DNA of 64,000 bases from Siphonodentalium dalli (taxonomy: Eukaryota > Mollusca > Scaphopoda > Gadilida > Siphonodentaliidae), in contig CP136067.1 of assembly GCA_032622095.1 (NCBI GenBank), positions 178,844,556 to 178,908,555 on the forward strand, written 5' to 3'. The position numbers and the translations under genes are program-made. Positions within the stretch are counted from its first letter, which is position 1. Each line of letters starts with the position of its first letter. Of this stretch, positions 57,177 through 64,000 are shown in pieces. The notes below the pieces were generated by a model. The model saw nothing but the letters and a program-made list of their open reading frames with translations. It was not told the DNA's origin and ran no database searches.

Positions 57177-57377
57177 CATATTTAACAACAATAATTATAA
57201 AATGTATCAGTGAAACGTCATATAATCACTACTGTTTTAAATAGTTTCGAATTTAAAATAATTTATCACTGTTTTCCAGAGTTGCTCTTTAACACTTTAT
57301 CACCATGTTATTTTAAAAAGCGTTTGTCATATATCAGTTTCACATGATCAATTTTAGAATTAATGATATTAAATACA

Positions 57378-60051
57378 TTACCCCATCAAAAAGAATAACG
57401 CATTAATCCAGGTGAATTTTCTTTTATATAAACAACATTCAGTCAATTCGAGGTCTTTTTTCTCTGGTTCGTCATCACCGTTCTCATTATTGTCTGTAGT
57501 ATCGCTCTCCTCGCTCTCCTCACTTATGACGATGAGCTCGTCCAACTCATCATCCGTCTCTATCCATTCTATGTCATCGGCTGTTACCAGCGGATCGACG
57601 ATTGGAGCATCTTGGTCCTCGTCGTCCGTTATGAGAATGGTCTCATGTTGATCGTCCTCTATATCCCACGGGATATTAATCAGTTCGATCGTGTCATCAC
57701 TGAAATGCTGAAAATAATAAAATATAAAATACATTAGTCGTCTTCTAACACATTTTGTAATACGACCCTGCCTAACTATGCTTAAAAGCCATGTCCTGAT
57801 TGGCCAGTGGCCCGAGTTACCATGGCTATCTCGTTCCAGTTTTGTGGTACAATTCTACTTTTTCCAATTGTACCACGAAAAAAATCGGTTTATTCAGATC
57901 ACCGCACGCGACTTTTCCCGTCTTTTCTAACTCCGCGCAAACGGGGCATCAACGGAGTACACCCGCACCCGTATCCCTTTGAATTTTGCTACATCTTGAC
58001 AATCTTGCAAATTTTCTAGCGATTTGTCGCTTGAAACCAGTTTGGTTGCCAATGAATATGGTCCAAATGATGTTATGGTATATTGATATATGTTACGACC
58101 AAAGAAAGTTACTTAATAAGTATATTAAATGACAAAATAAATCCATGGGGCCGGGCTGTGCATTCGTCGATTCGAATCTCGATCATATTCGATATTTCGG
58201 AATCAAGTTCAAAATGAAAGCGTTTGTTCACCAGTACAGAAGGGGAATAAGATTAGTTTAGTAAACTAGATCATTTAGATCGCTTTGTGTAAGGAAAATG
58301 GTCCATAGTCGATGATCATATTCATGTTGTTCCAACAACGTTCAAAACAGAAATGACCCAAGCGTATTTCCTGTACAATTTAAATGAAACGCACGGGCGC
58401 CGCTGAAAACACATCGTTTTTTAGCCAATCACAACGATTATTTCTAGAAGAGGTGCCTCGAAAAGTCAACGGGGGAATTTCATAACAAGACATTACCAGA
58501 TTACTCCATGCACAGAAATCGAGTACGCCCAATACGAATTACACCACGAAATGTTTTCTCACCTGAGACCGAAAAAGCGCAGCATTTCGTTGACTATTCA
58601 GTCGAATTGTGACCAGAAACTTTCAGTCGTATTACAAAAGAAATAAATACACGGTGTATCGGTGTGTATGGTCAAGTTGTACCACAAAAAACTGATTGTA
58701 GGACTCCGCTACGCGTCGTCCTACAATCAGTTTTTTTGTGGTACAACTTGACCATACACACCTCTACACCGTGTATTTATTTCTTAAATATAAATCAACA
58801 AAGTGCTTAAAAATAATCTCATTTATTATTAAATAACCATTGGATACTAAGAATTAAATGAAAATTTTCCGAAACTAACCTTGCCTCTGGGATAATCTGT
58901 GGAGAACATTTTTGAAATTATGCTAATGTTTGTAATTCGCCACGTTATATACACCCCTATATTTCACACGTTCATTTGACATTCAACTCAATGTTAACAC
59001 ACGTGTCAATTACACCACAAGCTGGGTTTTTTTCAACGAGTTAGACTTATTCACACCTAACAGGTATCAAAGGCACGCTGAGTTCTATACACACAATGAA
59101 TTATGGTTATCGGTCGCGCTTCAAAAGAAAATGACATGCGAACATTCCGAAATCAGAAATTTCCCCGTCATAACAAACCCCCCGATTAATGTTGCAAATT
59201 ACACATCTGAGTACTGTACACACAATGAAACATAGTTATTGTTCCCGCTTCAAAAGAAAATTGACACGCGAACATTCAGAAAAGCAGACTGTGGATAACA
59301 AATTTCCAGTCATAACAAACCACCGATTAATGTTCAAATTACACAGCTGAGCTCTATACACACAATGAATTATGGTTATCGTTCGCGCTTCAAAGGAAAA
59401 TTGACATGCGAACATACAGAAAGCAGTCTGTGGACAAAAATTTCCAGTCGTAACAAACACCCCGACTAAAGTTCAAAATACACTTACATTGTACTGCACC
59501 GCCTCCATTATGACCTGTTCAGGTTCTCGGCTGGGCTCTGCTGGCCATAGAACTCTCTGGACCTATAAAAAACAAAAATACACAATAATTAATTTACGGT
59601 AATGTAATGATTAAAAATGATCATGTGAAAACAAATCTGGTATATGAAAAAAGGCTTTGTCGATAACGTCGTAAAGAAATGTTACTCACGTGTTACACAT
59701 CAAGATCTTTATGTCCTACTTTAAATAAGTACGTTATTATAAAGCTGTTTAAACATGCTATTAAATACGTTAAAATAGAGAACAGTTATGTCTTAATGAT
59801 GTTACCATTTTAAAATTAAAATAAGTTATTATAAAATAAAGAGTGGTTTGTTTTCTTAACAATTCTCTTATAAAATAAAGAGTGGTTTGTTATATGTTTA
59901 ATATATCAGATGTTACTTTTTTAAATAAATCGTTATAAAATAAAGAGCGTTTACTTACATCATCCAGAGGCCTATCTTCCGGCGCTGCTTGCAACACTGG
60001 GGATACTGGACACTCCATAATAACGTTTTTTTTAGGGGTCGAGGTAAACAT
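57378..60051 (-). CDS. three-exon gene for a very acidic protein
   Basis: Exons on the minus strand: 60051-59959 (31 codons, starting MFTSTPKKN), 59562-59488 (25 codons) and 57707-57378 (109 codons plus stop). Both donors are GTAAGT. The acceptors are TTTTATAG and TTATTATTTTCAG. All junctions are phase 0 and the frame stays open throughout, which is strong internal support; the predicted length is 165 residues. Exon 3 is extremely rich in Asp and Glu (from ELINIPWDIEDD through EESEESDTTDNNENGDDEPE), then switches to a short cysteine/basic/hydrophobic tail (CCLYKRKFTW). A TATA box (60081-60090) lies 30 bases before the start. Function unknown. Acidic low-complexity proteins in DNA viruses can be transcriptional activators or nucleic-acid mimics, but nothing here proves either. 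I see no LxCxE motif. Confidence 0.65.
57835..57890. repeat. TTGTACCAC inverted motif pair
   Basis: TGTGGTACAATTCTA and CCAATTGTACCACGAAAAAA face each other about 20 bases apart. The same TTGTACCAC..AAAAA phrase forms the arms of the larger palindrome at 58638-58784. Confidence 0.6.
58638..58784. repeat. ~147-bp palindrome (hairpin)
   Basis: Arms of about 66 bp are complementary around a 13-base loop (58705-58717, TCCGCTACGCGTC), with two or so mismatches. The outer part reads AAATAAATACACGGTGTA and the inner part GTTGTACCACAAAAAACTGA then TTGTAGGAC. It sits within the long second intron of the acidic-protein gene. It could be a foldback insertion, a replication or recombination structure, or a hairpin RNA source. 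Confidence 0.8.
58880..58909 (-). CDS. possible alternative first exon of the acidic-protein gene
   Basis: On the minus strand ATG at 58909 opens ten codons (MFSTDYPRGK) and ends at G|GTTAGT, phase 0, compatible with joining exon 3 at 57707. TATATAA (within 58941-58954) lies about 35-40 bases upstream. This mirrors the main first exon, which also begins Met-Phe and has its own TATA box. Short length makes chance possible. Confidence 0.35.
59080..59470. repeat. ~130-bp tandem repeat, three copies, intronic
   Basis: CTGAGTTCTATACACACAAT at 59080 recurs in variant form at about 59209 and 59347. Each is followed by GTTATCG.TC.CGCTTCAAAA, ACATGCGAACATTC and CATAACAAAC. The last copy runs directly up to the donor of exon 2 of the acidic-protein gene. 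Confidence 0.8.
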
Positions 60052-60080
60052 AGTTAATGATAAAATATAATGTGTTTCCA

Positions 60081-60090
60081 GTATATATAC
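60081..60090. promoter_or_regulatory. palindromic TATA box, possibly bidirectional
   Basis: GTATATATAC is its own complement. It lies 30 bases upstream of the acidic-protein start on the minus strand and 51 bases before an ATG at 60141 on the plus strand. A GATTGG (inverted CCAAT) element lies at about 60117. Confidence 0.5.
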
Positions 60091-60140
60091 CATCAATTAA
60101 TCACGCCTTAATCTTTGATTGGTTATTTTTTTTTGGGTAG

Positions 60141-60298
60141 ATGGCAACGGGAGGTGGAGACAAGCGCTCTATAGAATACGCCAATCTCGTTTGGAAAATG
60201 GTTATAACACAGTGATTCAGCGCTCTATAGAATACGCCAAATCTCGTTTTGAAAATGGTTATAACACAGTGATCCAAAAGCTAACTGCATGTGCTTAA
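60141..60298 (+). pseudogene. small plus-strand ORF interrupted by a 56-bp duplication
   Basis: ATG at 60141, preceded by a T-rich tract ending in TAG, opens MATGGGDKRSIEYA and stops at 60213-60215. A 56/57-bp direct repeat (GCGCTCTATAGAATACGCCA at 60164 and 60220) then restarts the same peptide in a shifted frame. This second stretch reads 25 codons further to TAA at 60296-60298. The duplication length is not a multiple of three, so it looks like a small gene broken by a tandem duplication. Function unknown; too short to recognise. Confidence 0.35.
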
Positions 60299-60344
60299 AC
60301 TTGAACACTACGGGGTGTAGTCTAAACAACAAACGATGAAGGTA

Positions 60345-60620
60345 CAATTAAAATAATTTATTTCAAAAATCCATCATTGTGTCTTAACTGCATATTTCAC
60401 ATATTACTAATCCTGGCCCCAGTGTTGGGGAATAATAAAATCCTTAAAGTGGGTTATAGCGTCCGAAATGTCACGTTTCAGCTCACATAAAGTCTGGAAC
60501 TCTGTAACAGATACACAAAATACAATCCTTAAAGTGTGTGATAGCGTACGAAATGTCACGTTTCAGCTCACATAAAGTTTGGAACTCTGTAACAGATAGA
60601 CAATATCCAAGCTTCATTGA
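60345..60620 (-). pseudogene. partial tandem copies of the PC4-like gene's 3' end
   Basis: On the minus strand two partial copies of the adjacent gene's C-terminal region are visible. The segment reading TEFQTLCELKRDIS is found at about 60573-60532 and again at about 60505-60464. The leftmost copy also retains the gene's last codons (QFRHNDGFLK and a stop near 60360). The leftmost segment diverges after KDFI. They are non-functional duplications or raw material for an alternative C-terminus. Confidence 0.65.
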
Positions 60621-60622
60621 TT

Positions 60623-61111
60623 TTATTTCAAAAATCCGTCATTGTGTCGGAACTGCATATAACAAGCTATTAACGATTCTTGGTCTGGGTGAGAGAAGGA
60701 ACAAGGGATAAAATCCTTATAGTCAGGAATATAGTCCGAAATGTCACGTTTCAGCTCACATAAAGTCTGGAATTCTGTAATAGTCAGACAAATGCCACGC
60801 TTCGTTGGGCTCAGTTCATTACTATCATCTCTGTAATACGTTTGTACGTGTACCAATTTGAAGTCCTCGCTATATGATAAAAATGTCTTTCGTCCAATAT
60901 GAAACTGTGCAGATTTTCCGTCACATATAGCAGTCTGCAAATCTTCAATGTATAAACATAAGTTATACCAAAGGTTTTTGTCCAATGAAACGCCCTTCAA
61001 AGTCGGAGTGATGCCATCCAACCATCTGCGTATGTCAATACGAATTTCCCCTTTAAATTCACTGACATTAACAAATTTCTGAGCTCCGATTTGGTGCGTT
61101 AAACATGCCAT
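60623..61111 (-). CDS. PC4-like single-stranded-DNA-binding protein, two domains
   Basis: 162 residues. Two regions resemble the transcriptional coactivator p15/PC4 fold. Residues 12-62 (FKGEIRIDIRRW, then TPTLKGVSLDKNLWYNL) and residues 69-128 (FKLVHVQTYYRD, then LSPTKRGICLTITEFQTL) each show the beta-strand 'V.I..YY/W', a 'PTKKGISLT'-type turn and a helix with a conserved aromatic. PC4 proteins bind ssDNA as dimers; a tandem repeat could act as a built-in dimer. The start at 61111 is supported by TATATAA about 43 bases upstream. It is divergently arranged with the polymerase gene, with ~415 bp between the two starts, which suggests a replication role. Family assignment is by motif shape only. 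Confidence 0.65.
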   Translation of the reverse strand: MACLTHQIGAQKFVNVSEFKGEIRIDIRRWLDGITPTLKGVSLDKNLWYNLCLYIEDLQTAICDGKSAQFHIGRKTFLSYSEDFKLVHVQTYYRDDSNELSPTKRGICLTITEFQTLCELKRDISDYIPDYKDFIPCSFSHPDQESLIACYMQFRHNDGFLK

Positions 61112-61153
61112 AGTTATATATTTCGTAATGGAAAATATATCTTCATAATATTA

Positions 61154-61160
61154 TTATATA
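61154..61160 (-). promoter_or_regulatory. TATA box of the PC4-like gene
   Basis: On the minus strand ACTATATAATAAT, about 43 bases before the start codon; a CTGATTGGTTG (CCAAT-type) element sits ~15 bases further upstream. Confidence 0.55.
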
Positions 61161-61189
61161 GTATCTCTCAACCAATCAGAAACCCCGCT

Positions 61190-61348
61190 CAACCGTTAGA
61201 CAACAATAGTTATTGATTTATTTTAAAAACGTGTTGAAACACGTTATCAAACAAAGCAAAACGCGCTCTCAACCGTTAGACAACAATAGTTATTGATTTA
61301 TTTTAAAAACGTGTTGAAACAGGTTATCAAACAAGCAAAACGCGCGCA
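61190..61348. repeat. 79-bp direct repeat between divergent genes
   Basis: TCAACCGTTAGACAACAATA ... AAAACGCGC occurs twice head-to-tail (starts about 61188 and 61268). The copies differ by one substitution and a small indel. It occupies the space between the two divergent promoters and could hold regulatory or origin functions. Each copy contains the near-palindrome CGTGTTGAAACACG. Confidence 0.85.
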
Positions 61349-61469
61349 TCAACGTGAGTAATTAATGTTTATTGTTTATTATTATCAACCAATTAAAATC
61401 CCCCAAACCTAAACCGTGAGTCGTCGATCTATAAAACGTGACCAATCAAAATCGTTATGAGTTCCTCAA

Positions 61470-61479
61470 TATATATAAA
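61470..61479 (+). promoter_or_regulatory. TATA box of the polymerase gene
   Basis: TATATATAAA, 58 bases before the start codon, with ACCAATCAAAA about 30 bases upstream. Confidence 0.6.
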
Positions 61480-61527
61480 CGAAAAAAAAAGTATACTTAG
61501 TTCACACTATGTTTATTTTATATTCAG

Positions 61528-63753
61528 ATGACGTCTGCACAAAACGCCCAATACTTGCACGGTCTCGGCATTACAGCTAGAAGTTACGGTTTGAGCTCTA
61601 TCAATACAGCACAAGGAATAAATATCGATTTGTATAATCAACTAATATTACTGGAACAGAACCAGCCATCAACAGCGCCCCACTCGGTCAATTATCAACC
61701 CTTATCAGCCGGACTTCAACATTTCTCAAACGGATTTCAACCTGTGTCAACAGGGTTTCAGCCAGTCAATTATCAACCTGTATCAGCCGGATTACAACCG
61801 GTCAATTATCAACCTGTATCAGCCGGATTACAGCCAGTCAATTATCAACCTGTATCAGCCGGGTTTCAGCCAGTCACTTATCAGCCTGTATCAGCCGGAT
61901 TACAACCAGTCAATTATCAACCTGTATCAGCCGGATTTCAACCTAGTAGTGGACCTTTTATTCAACAGGGTTATATAGTTCAACCTACCACCGTAGCGGC
62001 TACATTAGGACCTGATATTCAACCGAGCTATATAGCTCAACCGATCAGCACCGATTCGACCCTCGCACAGGCCCCTACAATGAGCGTGTCATTAGACGAA
62101 ACTCAGCCCTTTGACATTAGCCATCTATCAAACCCAAACGATACACAGCCTGTTGACACTAGCCATCTGTCAAACACATCGACTGACACTACTCAACCAT
62201 CAACTTCGACATCAGGTAATGATGTCACACCAACATCAACCAATGACACTACAACACGGTCTAATAATACAGAACCGAACGATAATAATCAACCATCAAC
62301 TTCCACATCAACCAATGATACCTCACCACATAGTAACGAACCGAACGACATTAATCAACCATCAACTTCCACATCAACCCCTGATGCATCACCACAAACG
62401 TCGGAAGAACCCGAAATGAGTCATCCATACTTCCACATAAATAAGATCGCTACCAAAAAGTTTCTGAACAGCGCCGCCTACGAGAATATCTATGAAATTA
62501 GATTCAAGGCTGATATGTATGGACAAACGTTAATATCACTACAAACTATATTGCATGAGGTATTTGAATATGTGTTGAATATCATACCAACATCCGACGA
62601 TGATTACGGACGTTTTACTCTGCATACAGTCGACCTTGACCGACCTATTGCGACTGGATTACGTTTGTGGAAACGTTTAAATTCTCAAGTGGTTATGGAT
62701 CAAATAGCTAATGTTTTAAATTCAAACGAGGATATTAAATTGGATCATACGTTTACTGTGTATATTGGTTCTATAATAACACCCGTCGGTGGTAAAAGAA
62801 TCATATTAGACGGACCAGCATCCATGTCGAACAAGAAAAGTGTCACTACGATAGATAATTCCGACCAAATATGTTTAGCACGTTCCATAGTCGTATGTGT
62901 GGCCAAACAAAATATCGTACCCATCGATGAATGGAACGTGTTGAAAGAAACCAAACTGTCTAATCGGGAGATATTTATGAAATATCACAAAGTGTCAGAA
63001 ACATACTACCAAAATCTTACGAAGTCTAAACGATCGGAGCAAAAAAAAGCTGCTATTAGGCTACTTGAAATGTTACAACTACCTATAGATGAACCAGCAA
63101 ATTTTCAACAATTAAATTTATTCGAGGACTTTTTTGATGTTAATGTGGTAATTATTGGTGCCGACTGTGGTAACAAAGTTATTCGATCATCGACTGAAAA
63201 GACATCTAATGTATATTTATATTATCATAATCATCATTTCGACGCTATTACCAGTGTTACAGGTTTCTTTGCGCAGGCATATTTCTGTGAAAAATGTTTG
63301 AAACCATTCAATAACAAAGACGGGCACCAATGCGCTAGTTACTGTATTTCTTGTAAATCCAAGGATTGTGTCATTGGAACTAAAATGACATGCCGAAATT
63401 GTTGCGTAACGTGTCGTTCTATGGATTGCTTCCTACGTCATAAGAGAGGTAAAACACCACAATGCTTCCAGTTTCATAAGTGTACAAAATGTGTTAAAAT
63501 AGTCAAGATCAAGGAACGGAGTATGGAGGAACACCGCTGCTACGAATACAAGTGTCTTTCCTGTAACATCTATGTAATCTGTGAACACGACTGCTTCGTT
63601 AGAATCAATGAAGAAAGTAAAAAAGGTTCTAAGTTCATTTTTTATGATTTCGAAGCGACTCAATCTACACCTTACAAATGTGACGCTTACGAAAATCGTG
63701 GATCTTGTCCGGAATGTGACGCTGATACCACATGTAACACCTGCAAACGGTGA
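61528..63753 (+). CDS. polB: family B DNA polymerase, N-terminal part (Polinton/adintovirus type)
   Basis: 741 codons to a TGA that overlaps a strong splice donor (ACG|GTGAGT, GT at 63750-63751), so this is probably a first exon of a longer gene. Residues 54-138 are a 12-residue repeat (PVNYQPVSAGLQ), and about 190-300 a Ser/Thr/Pro/Asn linker. From about 300 a folded region begins: DQICLARSIVVCVAK at 446, LYYHNHHFDAIT at 564, then a cysteine-rich segment from 587 with many CxxC pairs. The first proofreading-exonuclease motif follows, FIFYDFEATQ at 703-712 (Asp707, Glu709). This order (CLxRAI-like motif, HYDxIT-like motif, Cys-rich region, DxE) is that of Polinton and adintovirus PolB. The remaining exonuclease and polymerase motifs are absent from the window. 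ATG chosen because it is first in frame; the preceding TTTTATATTCAG could alternatively be a splice acceptor. Confidence 0.75.
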   Translation: MTSAQNAQYLHGLGITARSYGLSSINTAQGINIDLYNQLILLEQNQPSTAPHSVNYQPLSAGLQHFSNGFQPVSTGFQPVNYQPVSAGLQPVNYQPVSAGLQPVNYQPVSAGFQPVTYQPVSAGLQPVNYQPVSAGFQPSSGPFIQQGYIVQPTTVAATLGPDIQPSYIAQPISTDSTLAQAPTMSVSLDETQPFDISHLSNPNDTQPVDTSHLSNTSTDTTQPSTSTSGNDVTPTSTNDTTTRSNNTEPNDNNQPSTSTSTNDTSPHSNEPNDINQPSTSTSTPDASPQTSEEPEMSHPYFHINKIATKKFLNSAAYENIYEIRFKADMYGQTLISLQTILHEVFEYVLNIIPTSDDDYGRFTLHTVDLDRPIATGLRLWKRLNSQVVMDQIANVLNSNEDIKLDHTFTVYIGSIITPVGGKRIILDGPASMSNKKSVTTIDNSDQICLARSIVVCVAKQNIVPIDEWNVLKETKLSNREIFMKYHKVSETYYQNLTKSKRSEQKKAAIRLLEMLQLPIDEPANFQQLNLFEDFFDVNVVIIGADCGNKVIRSSTEKTSNVYLYYHNHHFDAITSVTGFFAQAYFCEKCLKPFNNKDGHQCASYCISCKSKDCVIGTKMTCRNCCVTCRSMDCFLRHKRGKTPQCFQFHKCTKCVKIVKIKERSMEEHRCYEYKCLSCNIYVICEHDCFVRINEESKKGSKFIFYDFEATQSTPYKCDAYENRGSCPECDADTTCNTCKR
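61686..61941 (+). repeat. 36-bp coding tandem repeat in polB
   Basis: About six units of TATCAACCTGTATCAGCCGG plus the following ~16 bases, in frame, encoding PVSAG(L/F)QPVNYQ. Units are nearly identical at the DNA level, so recent slippage or recombination is likely and copy number may vary. Confidence 0.9.
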
Positions 63754-64000
63754 GTAAATAAAGCCATATTGTGTACGCAACCTTATATCCCAAAGGTGAA
63801 TTAAATTCTGCAGTCAATGAACCCATAGCATATTGTCAAACTCCCCCACCACACAGTAGACATAACACCTGCGTTTATCGATAGTGTCAATATTCCATAC
63901 AATGTGGCACAAACGTATACACATCCATTTGAACGGGGGACCTTATTATAAAGCACTGTGTGAATTTTAATCAATAGCATAGTCGCCAACACCAGGCGTT
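63754..64000. other. sequence after the PolB exon, no exon recognised
   Basis: AT-rich, no open plus-strand frame that continues the polymerase motifs. It is best read as intron or as degraded downstream sequence; the window ends here. Confidence 0.4.

Larger units (their letters stand above)
56450..64000. mobile_element. virus-like block: Polinton/adintovirus-type element, partial
   Basis: The block holds a protein-primed-type PolB N-terminal segment, a PC4-like ssDNA-binding gene and a spliced acidic-protein gene. Each has a TATA box close to its start, and several CCAAT motifs are scattered between (for example near 60119, 61171 and 61442). The density of genes and promoters is unlike anything else in the window. 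No integrase, capsid, ATPase or protease is present here; these would be expected to the right if it is a Polinton. The left boundary is uncertain and I found no terminal inverted repeat. The right end is cut by the window. Confidence 0.55.

Noticed and set aside
62111-62419. 102-codon plus frame overlapping the polymerase ORF
   Set aside because: Out-of-frame reading of the Ser/Thr/Pro-rich linker; no independent start signal.

Overview
This window is metazoan nuclear DNA made almost entirely of mobile elements and tandem repeats. The evidence is an AT-rich background, no operon-like gene packing, GT-AG introns, a Gypsy-type LTR retrotransposon, 5'-truncated LINE tails, and long arrays resembling the Helentron-derived 'pearl'-type repeats known from bivalves and other marine invertebrates. 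A marine invertebrate, possibly a mollusc or other lophotrochozoan, is my inference; no sequence here fixes the species. I see no rRNA, tRNA or CRISPR array and only one plausible piece of a host protein-coding gene.

Layout. 0-5.5 kb: gene-free DNA ending in a diverged ~140-bp tandem array and a (CAGA)n microsatellite. 5.7-6.9 kb: an old Helentron-like (HINE) array. 8.85-9.66 kb: a 161-bp tandem array. 11.15-15.29 kb: a 2.03-kb unit in direct tandem duplication. 15.4-17.4 kb and 24.15-29.24 kb: two HINE elements with alternating ~155/~165-bp monomers. An older relative lies at 30.2-31.25 kb and carries a nested foldback MITE. Another element with terminal inverted repeats (TIRs) lies at 21.2-22.5 kb. 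31.89-42.27 kb: a complete, young Gypsy retrotransposon with nearly identical LTRs, a TTAT target duplication, one intact 1671-codon ORF (zinc knuckle, protease, RT, RNase H, integrase), no capsid ORF, and a leader holding a ~57-bp array of splice-site-like units. 43.36-45.45 kb: a TIR element. 45.75-48.78 kb: a composite inverted-repeat element enclosing a GC-rich ~140-bp array. 48.84-50.89 kb: another TIR element. 52.9-55.7 kb: two LINE 3' fragments flanking a candidate host exon on the minus strand.

From about 56.7 kb to the right edge (and beyond) lies the most interesting part, a virus-like block. It carries the N-terminal part of a Polinton/adintovirus-type family B DNA polymerase (plus strand), a divergent gene with two PC4-like single-stranded-DNA-binding domains, and a probable three-exon gene for a very acidic protein. 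Transcription appears to use TATA boxes 40-60 bp before the start codons. One of them is a palindromic TATATATA that could serve two divergent genes. The block is full of short tandem duplications that have partly copied its own genes. It could be an integrated or endogenised protein-primed DNA virus/Maverick relative; no integrase or capsid gene is visible inside the window.

All coordinates and identities come from reading by eye; family names rest on motif recognition, not on searches.
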